DNA of 64,000 nucleotides, from the NCBI GenBank assembly GCA_000719105.1, contig JODX01000001.1, positions 1 through 64,000 of the forward strand, written 5' to 3'. Of this stretch, positions 34,209 to 43,600 are shown piece after piece (within the stretch, counting starts at the first letter, position 1; each line of letters starts with the position of its first letter). Both the position numbers and the translations under genes were made by a program. This DNA comes from Streptomyces sclerotialus. Its GTDB lineage: Bacteria > Actinomycetota > Actinomycetes > Streptomycetales > Streptomycetaceae. A model generated the notes under the pieces. The model did not search any database, was not told the DNA's origin, and worked only from the letters and a program-made list of their open reading frames with translations.

Positions 34209-36620
34209 TCAGCGGGCATCGAGAAGTGCCACCGGCGGGAACGACGGCGAGGGCGGCGAGGGAGGGAAGCTGGACGAGGGCGAGAAGGGGGACGAGGGCC
34301 CGGGCACGGGCGCCGCCGGACGCGCCGCCGCCGACGGCACCGGCCGCCGCTCCGCGAGCGGCACCACGGGCGGCAGACCGGTGGTCCCGGCCCCGACGAC
34401 CTCGGCCCCGGCCTCGAGGGCCCCGGCTCCGGCCCCCGTCTCGCCCAGCACCACCCGCCGCACCACCCGCTCGGCCGCCCGCCCGTCGTCGTACGGGCAG
34501 AAGCGCTCCCGGAAGGCCGCCCTCAGCTGGGCCGAGCGGGAGCCTCGCCAGTGGCCGGTCGTGAAGATGTCGAGCAGCTCGTCCTCGCCCCGCGCCACCG
34601 CGCCCGGCGGGAAGGACCGCAGGTCGGAAGAGGCGCGATAGGTGCCCCGCACCGCCTCGTACGCCGCCCGGTCGTTCTCCAGGAGCACGATCGGGCGGTC
34701 GAGGTTCGCGTAGTCGAACATCAGGGACGAGTAGTCGGTGATCAGCGCGTCCGACGCCAGGCACAGCTTCTCGACGCTCGGATGCCCGGTGACGTCGAGC
34801 AGCCGTCCGCCGGCGGCGCGGTCCGCCGGGCTGTCGTACGCCCGGCCGGCCGGCGGGGCGTCGTGGGCGTGGTGGGCCCGCACCAGCAGGACGAAGCGCG
34901 GGCCGAGCCGGTGCGCGACACGCTCCAGGTCGAGCGCCATGGGCGCACCGCTGTGGTGGTCCCGGTACGTGGGCGCGTACAGGACGGCGATCGCGCCCTC
35001 GGGGATGCCGAGCGAGGCGCGCAGCCGGTCCACGTCCGCCGGGGTCGCCCGCTGGAACACGTCGTTGCGCGGCAGGCCGTACTCCAGCGTCTCGTACCCG
35101 GCCGGGAAGACCCGCTCCCACACCAGCGTGGAGTGCCGGTTGCCGGACAGCACGAAGTCCCACTGGTCGGCGCCGCGCAGCAGCCCCGCGCCGTCCGTGC
35201 CGCGGGCGGCGGCCGGGCGGTCCCTCAGGTCCAGGCCCATGCGCTTGACCGGGGTGCCGGCCTGCGTCTGCACCAGGACCTGCCCGGTGCGCTTGACCAG
35301 CCGGGCGTCGGACTCGGCGTTGGTGACGAGGTACTTGGCGCGCGCCAGCGCCGTCCAGTACGCGGCCGAGCCGGGCACCACGCGCCGCGTCGCCGCCGGG
35401 ATCGTGTGGTGGTGCTCGGGACGGGCCGCCCACGCGGTGCGGACGTGCGGGGCGAACTCCCGGAACGCCTCCTCCAGCGCTCCCGGGTTGCAGCAGTGGC
35501 CGCGGCCCCCGTACGCGGAGAACAGGGCGCGGTCCGCGCGCAGCGGCAGCAGTCGCTGGACGCGGTAGTGCAGCCGGAGCAGACCCCGCCTCGCCCCGCG
35601 CGCCGCCGCCGCGAGGATCTCCAGGCCGCGCCTGCCCGCCCGCGCCGCGAGCGCCAGCGCCCGGTACGTGCGGTGGGCGCCCAGCCGTACGAGCAGATGC
35701 CGCAGCCGCCGGTGGCCCCGGACCGGGACCCCGGGCACCCGGTACCGGGCGTAGTGCGCGCGAGCCCGGCGCAGGAACTCGGCGCGGGAGCCGTGCGGCA
35801 GCCGTACGCGCCCGGAGAACACGGTCACCAGGTGGTCGACCATGCGGCGGAACAGTGCCGGGCGCCAGTGGGCGAGCCACGGCCGGGCGTCGACGTACGC
35901 GAAGAGCCGGTCGTACTGCTCGAAGACGTCGAAGTGGCGGCGGCTGGTCGTGCCGAGGATGCCGCCCCGGCGGCGCTGCCGGTAGTGCACGCAGACGCGG
36001 TCGAGGGTGGCGATCGTCTTGGCGGCCATCAGCACCGGATAGGTCCAGGGCACGTTCTCGTAGTAGCCGGGCGGGAACGTGAAGTCCTCCCGGTCGAGGA
36101 AGTCGCGCCGGCACGCCTTGTTCCACACCGCCATCGGAGCCGACAGCAGCCCGGGACGGTCGTCGAGGCGGAAGGGCGCCGGGCCCTGCTCGGTGAGCCG
36201 CGGGGCGCGCTGCGGGCGCACGGTCTCGCCGGACCACAGCACGCGCGCGTAGTCGTAGACCAGGACGTCGGGGCCGCCGGTCGCTCCGATGCGGTCGGCG
36301 ATCGCCCGCAGCGCATCCGGGGCCAGGGTGTCGCCGCCGTCCAGGAAGAGCACGTAGTCACCGGCGGCGAGGTCGAGTCCCGCGTTGCGGGCCGGTCCCA
36401 GCCCTCCGTTCGCCGGCAGGTGGACGGGCCGTACGCGTGGATCGCGGGCCGCGTACTCGTCGGCGATCGCACCGCACGCGTCCGGGGAGCAGTCGTCCAC
36501 GACGATCAGTTCCAGATCGGGGAAGGACTGGGTCAGCACGGAATCCAGGCACTCGTGCAGGTACGCCTGCACCCCGTGCGCGGGGACGATGACACTGAAC
36601 CTGGGCAAGAGGGCATCCAT
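34209..36620 (-). CDS. Two-domain glycosyltransferase / CDP-glycerol glycerophosphotransferase
   Basis: An 803-residue fusion from ATG 36620. The N-terminal GT-A family 2 domain (about 1-220) has FSVIVPAHGVQAYLHECLDSVLTQ and VDDCSPD; the DxD-like site reads LFLDGGD, where DGDD or DSDD is usual. The C-terminal domain (about 375-740) is of the TagF CDP-glycerol:poly(glycerophosphate) type, with GLPRNDVF, VLYAPTYRD and ITDYSSLMFDYANLDRPIV. It ends in a long Pro/Ser/Ala tail. It likely builds a glycerol-phosphate or related wall polymer, consistent with the TagGH-type exporter 4 kb away. Confidence 0.88.
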   Translation of the reverse strand: MDALLPRFSVIVPAHGVQAYLHECLDSVLTQSFPDLELIVVDDCSPDACGAIADEYAARDPRVRPVHLPANGGLGPARNAGLDLAAGDYVLFLDGGDTLAPDALRAIADRIGATGGPDVLVYDYARVLWSGETVRPQRAPRLTEQGPAPFRLDDRPGLLSAPMAVWNKACRRDFLDREDFTFPPGYYENVPWTYPVLMAAKTIATLDRVCVHYRQRRRGGILGTTSRRHFDVFEQYDRLFAYVDARPWLAHWRPALFRRMVDHLVTVFSGRVRLPHGSRAEFLRRARAHYARYRVPGVPVRGHRRLRHLLVRLGAHRTYRALALAARAGRRGLEILAAAARGARRGLLRLHYRVQRLLPLRADRALFSAYGGRGHCCNPGALEEAFREFAPHVRTAWAARPEHHHTIPAATRRVVPGSAAYWTALARAKYLVTNAESDARLVKRTGQVLVQTQAGTPVKRMGLDLRDRPAAARGTDGAGLLRGADQWDFVLSGNRHSTLVWERVFPAGYETLEYGLPRNDVFQRATPADVDRLRASLGIPEGAIAVLYAPTYRDHHSGAPMALDLERVAHRLGPRFVLLVRAHHAHDAPPAGRAYDSPADRAAGGRLLDVTGHPSVEKLCLASDALITDYSSLMFDYANLDRPIVLLENDRAAYEAVRGTYRASSDLRSFPPGAVARGEDELLDIFTTGHWRGSRSAQLRAAFRERFCPYDDGRAAERVVRRVVLGETGAGAGALEAGAEVVGAGTTGLPPVVPLAERRPVPSAAARPAAPVPGPSSPFSPSSSFPPSPPSPSFPPVALLDAR

Positions 36621-36731
36621 GGGTCGGCGCGGCAGACGTGCCCGGCAACGACCCGCAGCCGATCGGGTCACGTCCGGCGCGGCATACGGGGGATGCGGAA
36701 GCGCGGGGCGGACGCGTGGGGGGAACGCGTG

Positions 36732-36759
36732 GGGGGCGGGCCGCTGCCGGCCCGCCCCC
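36732..36759 (-). terminator. Terminator of the sugar ABC operon
   Basis: GGGGGCGGGCCG (36732-36743) pairs with CGGCCCGCCCCC (36748-36759) across a 4-nt loop, 26 nt past the stop of the last permease gene. The rest of 36621-36785 shows nothing more. Confidence 0.82.
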
Positions 36760-36785
36760 TGGTCCTTCCCCGGTACCTACTTCAC

Positions 36786-37715
36786 CTACTTCACCGCGCC
36801 CGCCATCACACCGGACACGAACTGCCGCTGGAACGCGAAGAACACGACCAGCGGGATCACCATGGAGATGAAGGCGCCGGGCGCCAGGACGTCGATGTTC
36901 GCGCCGAACTGCCGGACCTGCTGCTGGAGTGCGACCGTCAGCGGCTGGGAACCGGAGTCCGAGAACACCAGGGCGACCAGCATGTCGTTCCACACCCACA
37001 GGAACTGGAAGATGCCCAGGGACGCGAGCGCCGGGGCCGCGAGCGGCATGACGACGGTCAGGAACAGCCGCGCCTCACCGGCCCCGTCCAGCCGCGCCGC
37101 CTCCAGCAGCTCCCGTGGGATCTCGGCGAAGAAGTTGCGCAACAGGAAGATCGCGAACGGGAGTCCGAAGCCGACGTGGAAGAGGACGACACCGATGATG
37201 TCGCCGAAGATCCCGAGGGTGCCGAAGAGGCTGGACAGCGGGATCAGCGCCACCTGCACCGGCACCACCAGCAGTGCCACCACGGCCATGAACCACCAGT
37301 CGCGGCCCTTGAAGTCCATCCACGCGAAGGCGTACCCCGCCATCGCGCCGATGAGGATGACCAGCAGCGTCGCCGGGACCGTGATCCAGACCGTGTTGAG
37401 CAGGGAGCCGGTGACGGCGTCGTTCTCCAGCAGTGACTCGTAGCTGGCGGCGGTCAGTTGGGCGGGCGCGGTGAGGGCCGTCCACCAGCCCGACTCGGCG
37501 ATGTCCTTCGGGTCGCGGAACGACGAGACCAGCAGACCGAAGGTCGGCACCAGCCAGAACACGGCCACCAGGACCAGGAAGACGCGCAGCACCCCGCCCG
37601 CCGCCCCGCTCGCCACCCGCGAGGCGAGGGAGCGGCGGGGACGTACGGAGGTGTCCTGAGCGGAGGAACCGGCGGGCCGCGAAGGCCCGCGCGCGGGAGT
37701 GTCGAGAGCGGTCAC
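36786..37715 (-). CDS. Carbohydrate ABC transporter permease (MalG type)
   Basis: A 309-residue inner-membrane permease of the carbohydrate uptake CUT1 class, with six membrane helices. The EAA loop contacting the ATPase reads EIPRELLEAARLDGAGEARLFLTVVMPLAAPAL. GTG 37715 overlaps the stop of the MalF-type gene as GTGA, giving translational coupling. A basic, Ser/Arg-rich N-terminus of about 35 residues precedes the first helix. Third gene of a binding protein-permease-permease operon. Confidence 0.94.
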   Translation of the reverse strand: MTALDTPARGPSRPAGSSAQDTSVRPRRSLASRVASGAAGGVLRVFLVLVAVFWLVPTFGLLVSSFRDPKDIAESGWWTALTAPAQLTAASYESLLENDAVTGSLLNTVWITVPATLLVILIGAMAGYAFAWMDFKGRDWWFMAVVALLVVPVQVALIPLSSLFGTLGIFGDIIGVVLFHVGFGLPFAIFLLRNFFAEIPRELLEAARLDGAGEARLFLTVVMPLAAPALASLGIFQFLWVWNDMLVALVFSDSGSQPLTVALQQQVRQFGANIDVLAPGAFISMVIPLVVFFAFQRQFVSGVMAGAVK

Positions 37716-39073
37716 CGCTGGCGCTCCTTCCGCAGCCGCCGGATGTTGACCCACATCACCGGCAGGACGAGCAGCAGCAGGATCACACCGATCGCGCTGC
37801 CGAGACCGTTGTTGCCCCCGCCGCCGAACGACGACAGGAACAGCTGGAGGGCGAGCACGTTCGCCTCGTCCTGACTGGGCTGCGGCGCGATGATGTAGAC
37901 GAGGTCGAAGACCTTCATCACGTTGATCATCAGCGTGACCAGCACGACCGACAGGACCGGTGCCAGCAGCGGCACCGTGACCCTTCTGAACACCTGCCAT
38001 TCATTGGCGCCGTCCACGCGGGCCGCCTCCAGCAGATTGCGGTCGACGCCCGCGAGCCCCGCGGCGATCAGCACCATCGCGAAGCCCGCCCACATCCACA
38101 CGTAACTGCCGATGATGGCCGGGGTGACGAGGGCCGGGCCCAGCCAGTCGATGCCGTTGTACGGGGCCGCGAAGTTCGAGCCCGGTAGCCGGAGCTGTGC
38201 GCCGTCGGCCTCGGCGGGCAGGCTGAAGGTGCCGTCGGCGGCGCTGGTCGCGGAGGCGACGACCTTCCCGTCCTCGACCGCCTCGACCTTGACGCCCTTC
38301 AGCGCCTTCTCGCGCGCGTCGATCGCGCCCTTCTCACCGCCGCCGCCCAGCCGGAAGTCCAGCCAGACGGTGCCGGTGACGCGGTCGCCCCCGGTGGGCG
38401 CGGCCTTCGCGTCCTGGGGATCGCCGGGGAGCTTGTTCGGGGCGATGCCGACCAGCGGCAGCAGCACCGGTGTGCCCGCCTGCACGGTGCCGCTCGTCGT
38501 GAACGAACCGCCACCGGACGCCTTCAAATCGCTGACCTGGGCGTTCGGCCGGGCCTTCGGATAGACCGCCGCATCCGAGAACGTGTCGTGCACGGAGGTG
38601 ACGACGGCGTTCGCGACGCCCCGGTCCGGATCGGCCTCGTACACCAGCCGGAAGATGATGCCGGCGGCGAGCATCGAGATCGCCATCGGCATGAAGACGA
38701 TCAGCTTGAACGCCGTGCCCCAGCGCACCCGTTCGGTGAGCACGGCGAAGATCAGGCCCAGCGCGGTGACGAGCGCGGGCGCGACGGCGACCCAGACCGC
38801 CGTGTTGCGTACGGCGGTCAGCGTGGCGTCGTCGGTGAAGAGGTCGACGTAGTTGCCGAGCCCGACGAAACCGGAACCGTCCGCGTCGTACAGGCTGCGC
38901 CAGACCGAGTACCCGATCGGGTAGACCACGAGCGAGCCGAGCAGCACCAGCGCGGGCAGCAGGAACAGCACCGCCACCCACAGCCGGGTGCCCGTCACGC
39001 TCTTGCGCGGGGGGACGGAGGGTGTGAGCAGTGCGCCCGCACCCTCCGTCGACTTCGCCACGGAGTTGGCCAT
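37712..39073 (-). CDS. Carbohydrate ABC transporter permease (MalF type) with large extracytoplasmic insert
   Basis: A 453-residue permease, about 150 residues longer than a typical CUT1 MalF partner. Three N-terminal helices (about 31-145) are followed by an insert (about 148-300) and then the remaining helices with the EAA loop NLLEAARVDGANEWQVFRRVTVPLLAPVL. The insert's second half (about 232-298) reads like a small beta-sandwich of the carboxypeptidase-regulatory/CNA-B kind: GVKVEAVEDGKVVASATSAADGTFSL. By analogy with the MalF P2 loop of E. coli, it may contact the binding protein. Confidence 0.92.
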   Translation of the reverse strand: MANSVAKSTEGAGALLTPSVPPRKSVTGTRLWVAVLFLLPALVLLGSLVVYPIGYSVWRSLYDADGSGFVGLGNYVDLFTDDATLTAVRNTAVWVAVAPALVTALGLIFAVLTERVRWGTAFKLIVFMPMAISMLAAGIIFRLVYEADPDRGVANAVVTSVHDTFSDAAVYPKARPNAQVSDLKASGGGSFTTSGTVQAGTPVLLPLVGIAPNKLPGDPQDAKAAPTGGDRVTGTVWLDFRLGGGGEKGAIDAREKALKGVKVEAVEDGKVVASATSAADGTFSLPAEADGAQLRLPGSNFAAPYNGIDWLGPALVTPAIIGSYVWMWAGFAMVLIAAGLAGVDRNLLEAARVDGANEWQVFRRVTVPLLAPVLSVVLVTLMINVMKVFDLVYIIAPQPSQDEANVLALQLFLSSFGGGGNNGLGSAIGVILLLLVLPVMWVNIRRLRKERQR

Positions 39074-39083
39074 CTCGGGGCCG

Positions 39084-40514
39084 TCAGCCGTTCTCGTACG
39101 CCTTCGCGGCGTCGGCCTCCAGCTGCCGCTGGGCGCCCGCCACGTCCTGGGGGTTCCGCAGGAAGTCCTGCAGGTCCTTCCACATGCCGACCCCCTGGGT
39201 ACCGCCGAAGGCCGCCGGGGCCTGGTCGGACAGGTCGAAGCGGAAGTCGTCGCCCGCCGCGAGCAGCGCCTCGGCGATGTCCCGGGTCACGTCGTCCTTG
39301 TACGTGCCCATGTCCATCTCCTTGTTGGGGGAGATGAAGCCGCCCTGCGCCGCCCAGAGCTCGGCCCCGTCGGTGGAGGCGAGGAAGGTCAGCAGGGCCT
39401 TGGCGCCCTCGTTGTCCTTCAGCGCCACCGCCGCGTCGCCGGCGCTGACCACCGGGGAGTTGTCGCCGACGGCCGGGAACGGGAAGACCTTGGCGTCCGT
39501 GCCGACCTTGGCGTCCGTGTCGGCGTTGATGTTCGCGCTCACGAAGTCGCCCTCGAAGACCATGCCGGCCGGGGTGTCACCGTTGAACGTCTGGGTGACC
39601 GACTTCGGGAACTCCGTCCCCAGCGCGCCCTTGCGTCCGCCCGCGAGGAGCTCGTCCTTGCCCCACAGCTCGCCCAGAGTGGTCAGGGCGTCCTTCACGG
39701 ACGGGTCCGTCCACTTGATCTCGTGCTTGGCGAGCTGGTCGTACTTCTCCGGGCCCGCCTGTGAGAGGTAGATGTTCTCGAACCAGTCGGTGAGCGTCCA
39801 GCCGTCCGCGCCGCCGACGGAGACGGCGGGGGAGCCCGCGTCGGACAGCGTCTGCGCCGTCTGCACGAACTCGTCCCACGTCGCGGGCTCTTCGGTGATG
39901 CCGGCCGCCTCGAACGCCGCGGTGTTGTACCAGACCAGCGACTTGTTCGCGGCCTTCACATACGCGCCGTACTGCTTGCCGTCGACCGCCCCGAGGTCCT
40001 GCCACCCCTGGGAGAAGTTCTTCTTCAGCTGCGCCTCGGCGTCCGCACCGATCGGCTTCAGCCAGCCCTTCTCGGCGAACTGGTGCAGCACGCCGACCTG
40101 GGGCAGGAACGCGACGTCCGGCGGCTGACCGCCCTGGATCTTGGTACCGAGGAAGGTGGAGGTGTTGTTGCCCGTCGGCACGAAGGTGACCGTCGCGCCG
40201 GTGCGCTTCTCGAACTCGTCGAGGACCTTGGTGAAGTTCTCCTGCTCCGCGCCCGTCCACACGGCCGCGACCTCGAGCTTCTGGCCGTCCAGCTTGGGCA
40301 GTTGCACGGTGGCCTCGGTCCCGCCGCCCTTGCCCGTGCCGCCTCCGCCGTCACCCTTGTCGTCGTCCCCGCCACCGCAGGCGGTGAGGGAGAGTGCGAG
40401 GACTCCGGCGGCGAGCGCCGCCACGGCCTTCGCGGTTCTGGTCCCGGTGGTGCGTAAGGCCGCGTGTGGAGTGTTTCTGGGCGACCTGCGTGTACGAAGA
40501 GTGCTGCGCATCAC
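39084..40514 (-). CDS. Carbohydrate ABC transporter substrate-binding lipoprotein
   Basis: A 476-residue family 1 extracellular solute-binding protein. The long signal peptide ends at lipobox LTACGGG (about residue 46), followed by a Gly/Asp linker. The mature part has the two-lobed pattern with FTKVLDEFEKRTGATVTFVPT, GQPPDVAFLPQVG and SLVWYNTAAFEAAG. Codon 20 (minus strand, 40455-40457) is TTA, very rare in Streptomyces, so translation probably needs the bldA tRNA. The operon has no ATPase gene; a shared ATPase such as MsiK would energise it. Ligand unknown. Confidence 0.93.
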   Translation of the reverse strand: MMRSTLRTRRSPRNTPHAALRTTGTRTAKAVAALAAGVLALSLTACGGGDDDKGDGGGGTGKGGGTEATVQLPKLDGQKLEVAAVWTGAEQENFTKVLDEFEKRTGATVTFVPTGNNTSTFLGTKIQGGQPPDVAFLPQVGVLHQFAEKGWLKPIGADAEAQLKKNFSQGWQDLGAVDGKQYGAYVKAANKSLVWYNTAAFEAAGITEEPATWDEFVQTAQTLSDAGSPAVSVGGADGWTLTDWFENIYLSQAGPEKYDQLAKHEIKWTDPSVKDALTTLGELWGKDELLAGGRKGALGTEFPKSVTQTFNGDTPAGMVFEGDFVSANINADTDAKVGTDAKVFPFPAVGDNSPVVSAGDAAVALKDNEGAKALLTFLASTDGAELWAAQGGFISPNKEMDMGTYKDDVTRDIAEALLAAGDDFRFDLSDQAPAAFGGTQGVGMWKDLQDFLRNPQDVAGAQRQLEADAAKAYENG

Positions 40515-40697
40515 TGCCCCGTTCTGCGTTCCGCGTCGAACGTCCGAGCGCTGTCCCGTCGCTCTGGTCTACGCCGCGTCACCGGCAGCGGCAAGGGCGC
40601 CTGCGGTGTCCCGTCGGTGATCGTAATCGGCTCGTGACGTGCGATAGGGGGTGGTGCGCCGGCCGCGGGGCGGAAGCCGGGGGCGCAGCGCGGGCGC

Positions 40698-43600
40698 TCA
40701 GATCAGTGAGGGCACCTCCTTGGCCGAGACCGAACGGGCCGCGCGGTCCAGGGCGCTCGCGAGCAGCGCCAGGTCCGTCGGTCCGTTGCCCAGCTCGCGC
40801 ACCGGGCGGCGGGCCGGGGGATCGCCCATGCGGGCCCAGTCCAGGGGGACGACCGTGGGCCGTAGCGTGGCCGTGCGCGGGATACGGCCGGTGACGCGGC
40901 CCGCCTGGAAGGGGGTGCTGCGTATGGGGTCGGGGACGGGACCGGTGGTGAGAGCGGCGGGGTGACCGGCGGGGGGTGCGGTCGTGAGGGAGGGGCCGGA
41001 GAGCGTCGCACGGGCGAGGGCCGCGGGCGTGAGCGCCGGGTCCGTGACCGCCAGCCGGCCACGCCCGGCCGCCGGCTCGTCCGGGCCGGACGCCGGGGCC
41101 TCGAGCGTGACGCGGAGGGTGGCCGCGCGGGCGAGGTCCGTCTCCGCCGTACGGTCGCCGCCGGCCGTGGCGGCGACGAGGTGCACGCCGAGCCGGGCGC
41201 CCTCGCGGGCCACGGCCTCCAGGGCGCGTACGACGGAGCCGGCCGCCGGACGGCCCGGGGAACCCAGCGGCGGGGCGAGCAGTGCGTCCAGATCGTCGAC
41301 GATCACGACCAGGCGGGCGAGCGGCGGCCCGGGCTCCGGGTGTTCGCGGTTCGCGGCCGGACGCAGCCGGATGGTCGTGCTGGGCGCCGTGTCTATGTCG
41401 GCGGCGCCGGGCGCAGTGCCGGGCCCGGTGGCGGGTGGCGGGCTCGACGGGGGTGTGTGCGCGCCCGTCGAGGTGCCGCGCGCGGGTGCTGTCGAGGTGC
41501 CGCGCGCGGGTGCCGTCGAGGAGACGGAGCCGGTCCTGGCGAAGGAGGCGCCGCGGGACGCGTTCGCCGTACCCGGGGCCGTGCGCTGGGCGACGAGCCG
41601 GGCGGGCACCCCGCGGCTCGTGTGCCACTCGCCGAAGCCGAGGCGGCCGACGAGCTCCGCGCGGCGCTTCAGCTCGGTACTCAGCGACTGGGCGAACTCC
41701 CGCATGCGCACCGGGTCGTTGGCCGTGATGTGGGTGCCCACGTGAGGGAGGTCGGTGCAGACGCCGAGCCCGTCGCCGGGCTGCCGGTCGTGGCCGCCGC
41801 CGTCCCGGCCCTCCACCAGGGCGATGCCGAGCCGGTCGGGGCGCTCGGCGGCGGCGAGCGAGGCGGCGACGGAGCGCAGCAGCTCTGTACGCCCGCTGCC
41901 GGACGGGCCCTCGATCAGCAGATGCGGACCGTCGGCGACGAGGTCGGCGCTCACGGGTCCGCGCGGGCCGGCGCCGAGGACGGCCCAGGCGCGCCCGCCG
42001 ACGGCCGCCGGGTCGTCGGCGGCGTCCGCCCACCGTGCCAGCAGGGACGCCGGGGTGGCCCGCGCCAGCCCCAGCTCGTCCAGCAGACGGGCGGACTGGG
42101 GCAGCGGCGCCGACACACGCGCGTGCGGCTCGCCCAGGGCACCGCCCGGACGCAGCGGCGCCAGCGACCGTGCGAACCTCTCGGCCCACTCCGCGGAGAC
42201 CGCGTCGACGGCGGCGACGGTGCCGGGGGTGACCGGGCCGGAACCGCCGGGCGCGCCCGCGTGGGTGTGCTCGGGCCCACCGGCGGGCGGGTGGCCCGCC
42301 AGACCGACGTGCGTGGGGTTCGTGCGGCCGGCATCCGCGTGCGCGTGCGGCACGGATCGGCCGGACCGGGGCCGAGGAACCCCCGCCGGAGCACCGTCTG
42401 CCCGGTGCCCGCCCGCCGGGGCGGTGGTGGCGTCGCTCCCTGATCCGGGCCGGTCGCGGCCGACCCGATGCCCGGGGCGGTCGCCGTCCGCGGCGCGTGT
42501 GTGCTCGGCGGGCACCGGCTGCCGGTGCGGCGCCGTGGGTCGCGCCGGCGCGACCCGCATCAGCCGCAGTGCCGTGGCGACGTCCCCGCTGAGCAGTGCC
42601 ACTGCCCCGCAGGCGCGGAAGACGGGCGACGCGGCGCACGCGTCCTCGTAGGTCTCGGTCACCGGCGACACGGGCGATGCGGCCTCCGTCTCGGCGAGGC
42701 AGATCACGTGGATGCCCGCCGCGGGACCCTCCAGCGCCAGCCGTGCCACCGTCTCCCGCACATCGGTGCCACCGGGGTCCCCGTCCACGAGCACGACGGT
42801 GTACGGCCCCGGGAAACCGGGGTTCACCGGGGGCGGGGCGCCGTCCCGGCCGGCGGAGGAAGAGGAGGAGGAAGAGGGAGCGGGAGCGGAAGCCGTGTCG
42901 GAGGTGTGGTCCTCCAGACGCCGCAGCAGCTCGTCCGTGCGGGCCGTGGCCTGCTCGTGGTCGTAGGCCAGGAGGAGCCGGCAGTCCTGGCCGTGGCCGG
43001 GGCGGACATGGGGGAGCCAGCCGAGCCAGGACCAGTCGGCCGTGCGCTCCGCCACGGAACGCGAACGGTCGGCGCTGATCAGCACCAGTTCCAGGATGTC
43101 GGGGGAGTGCAGCGCGGCGAGCTGCGCGACGACCGCGCGGGCCAGGCCCGTCAGCCGCGCGCGCGGACCGGCGAGCCCCAGGGCGCCGACCTCGCGCAGA
43201 CCGGTGGTCACCGGCACCGCGGGCAGCAGTCCCGAGCCGTCGGGTGCCGTGCGGTCGGCCGTGCCGAGCCGTACCGCCAGCAGCTCCGGGTGCCCGGGCT
43301 CGCGCTCCCACAGCCGCGGTCCCGGACCGAGCGCCGTGAGCAGCAGGGCCGCCGGGTCCGGCCATGTCTCGGGGGCCTGCGGGAGCCCTGCCGGGGGCCG
43401 CGGGGACAAGTCTTCGTCGACGTCGTACGGGTCGTGGCCGCCGCCGGCCCGGTCGCCGCGCCCACCGGCCAGCCGCCGCGCCCAGGCCGTGAGCCCGCCG
43501 CGTTTGCGGGGCCCACGGGGTGCGTCCAGGCCCCGGACCGGTGTGCCCTTCCGGGTGCCGCCCGGTCCCGGGGCACCGCCCGCGGCGCCGTACTCGCCGT

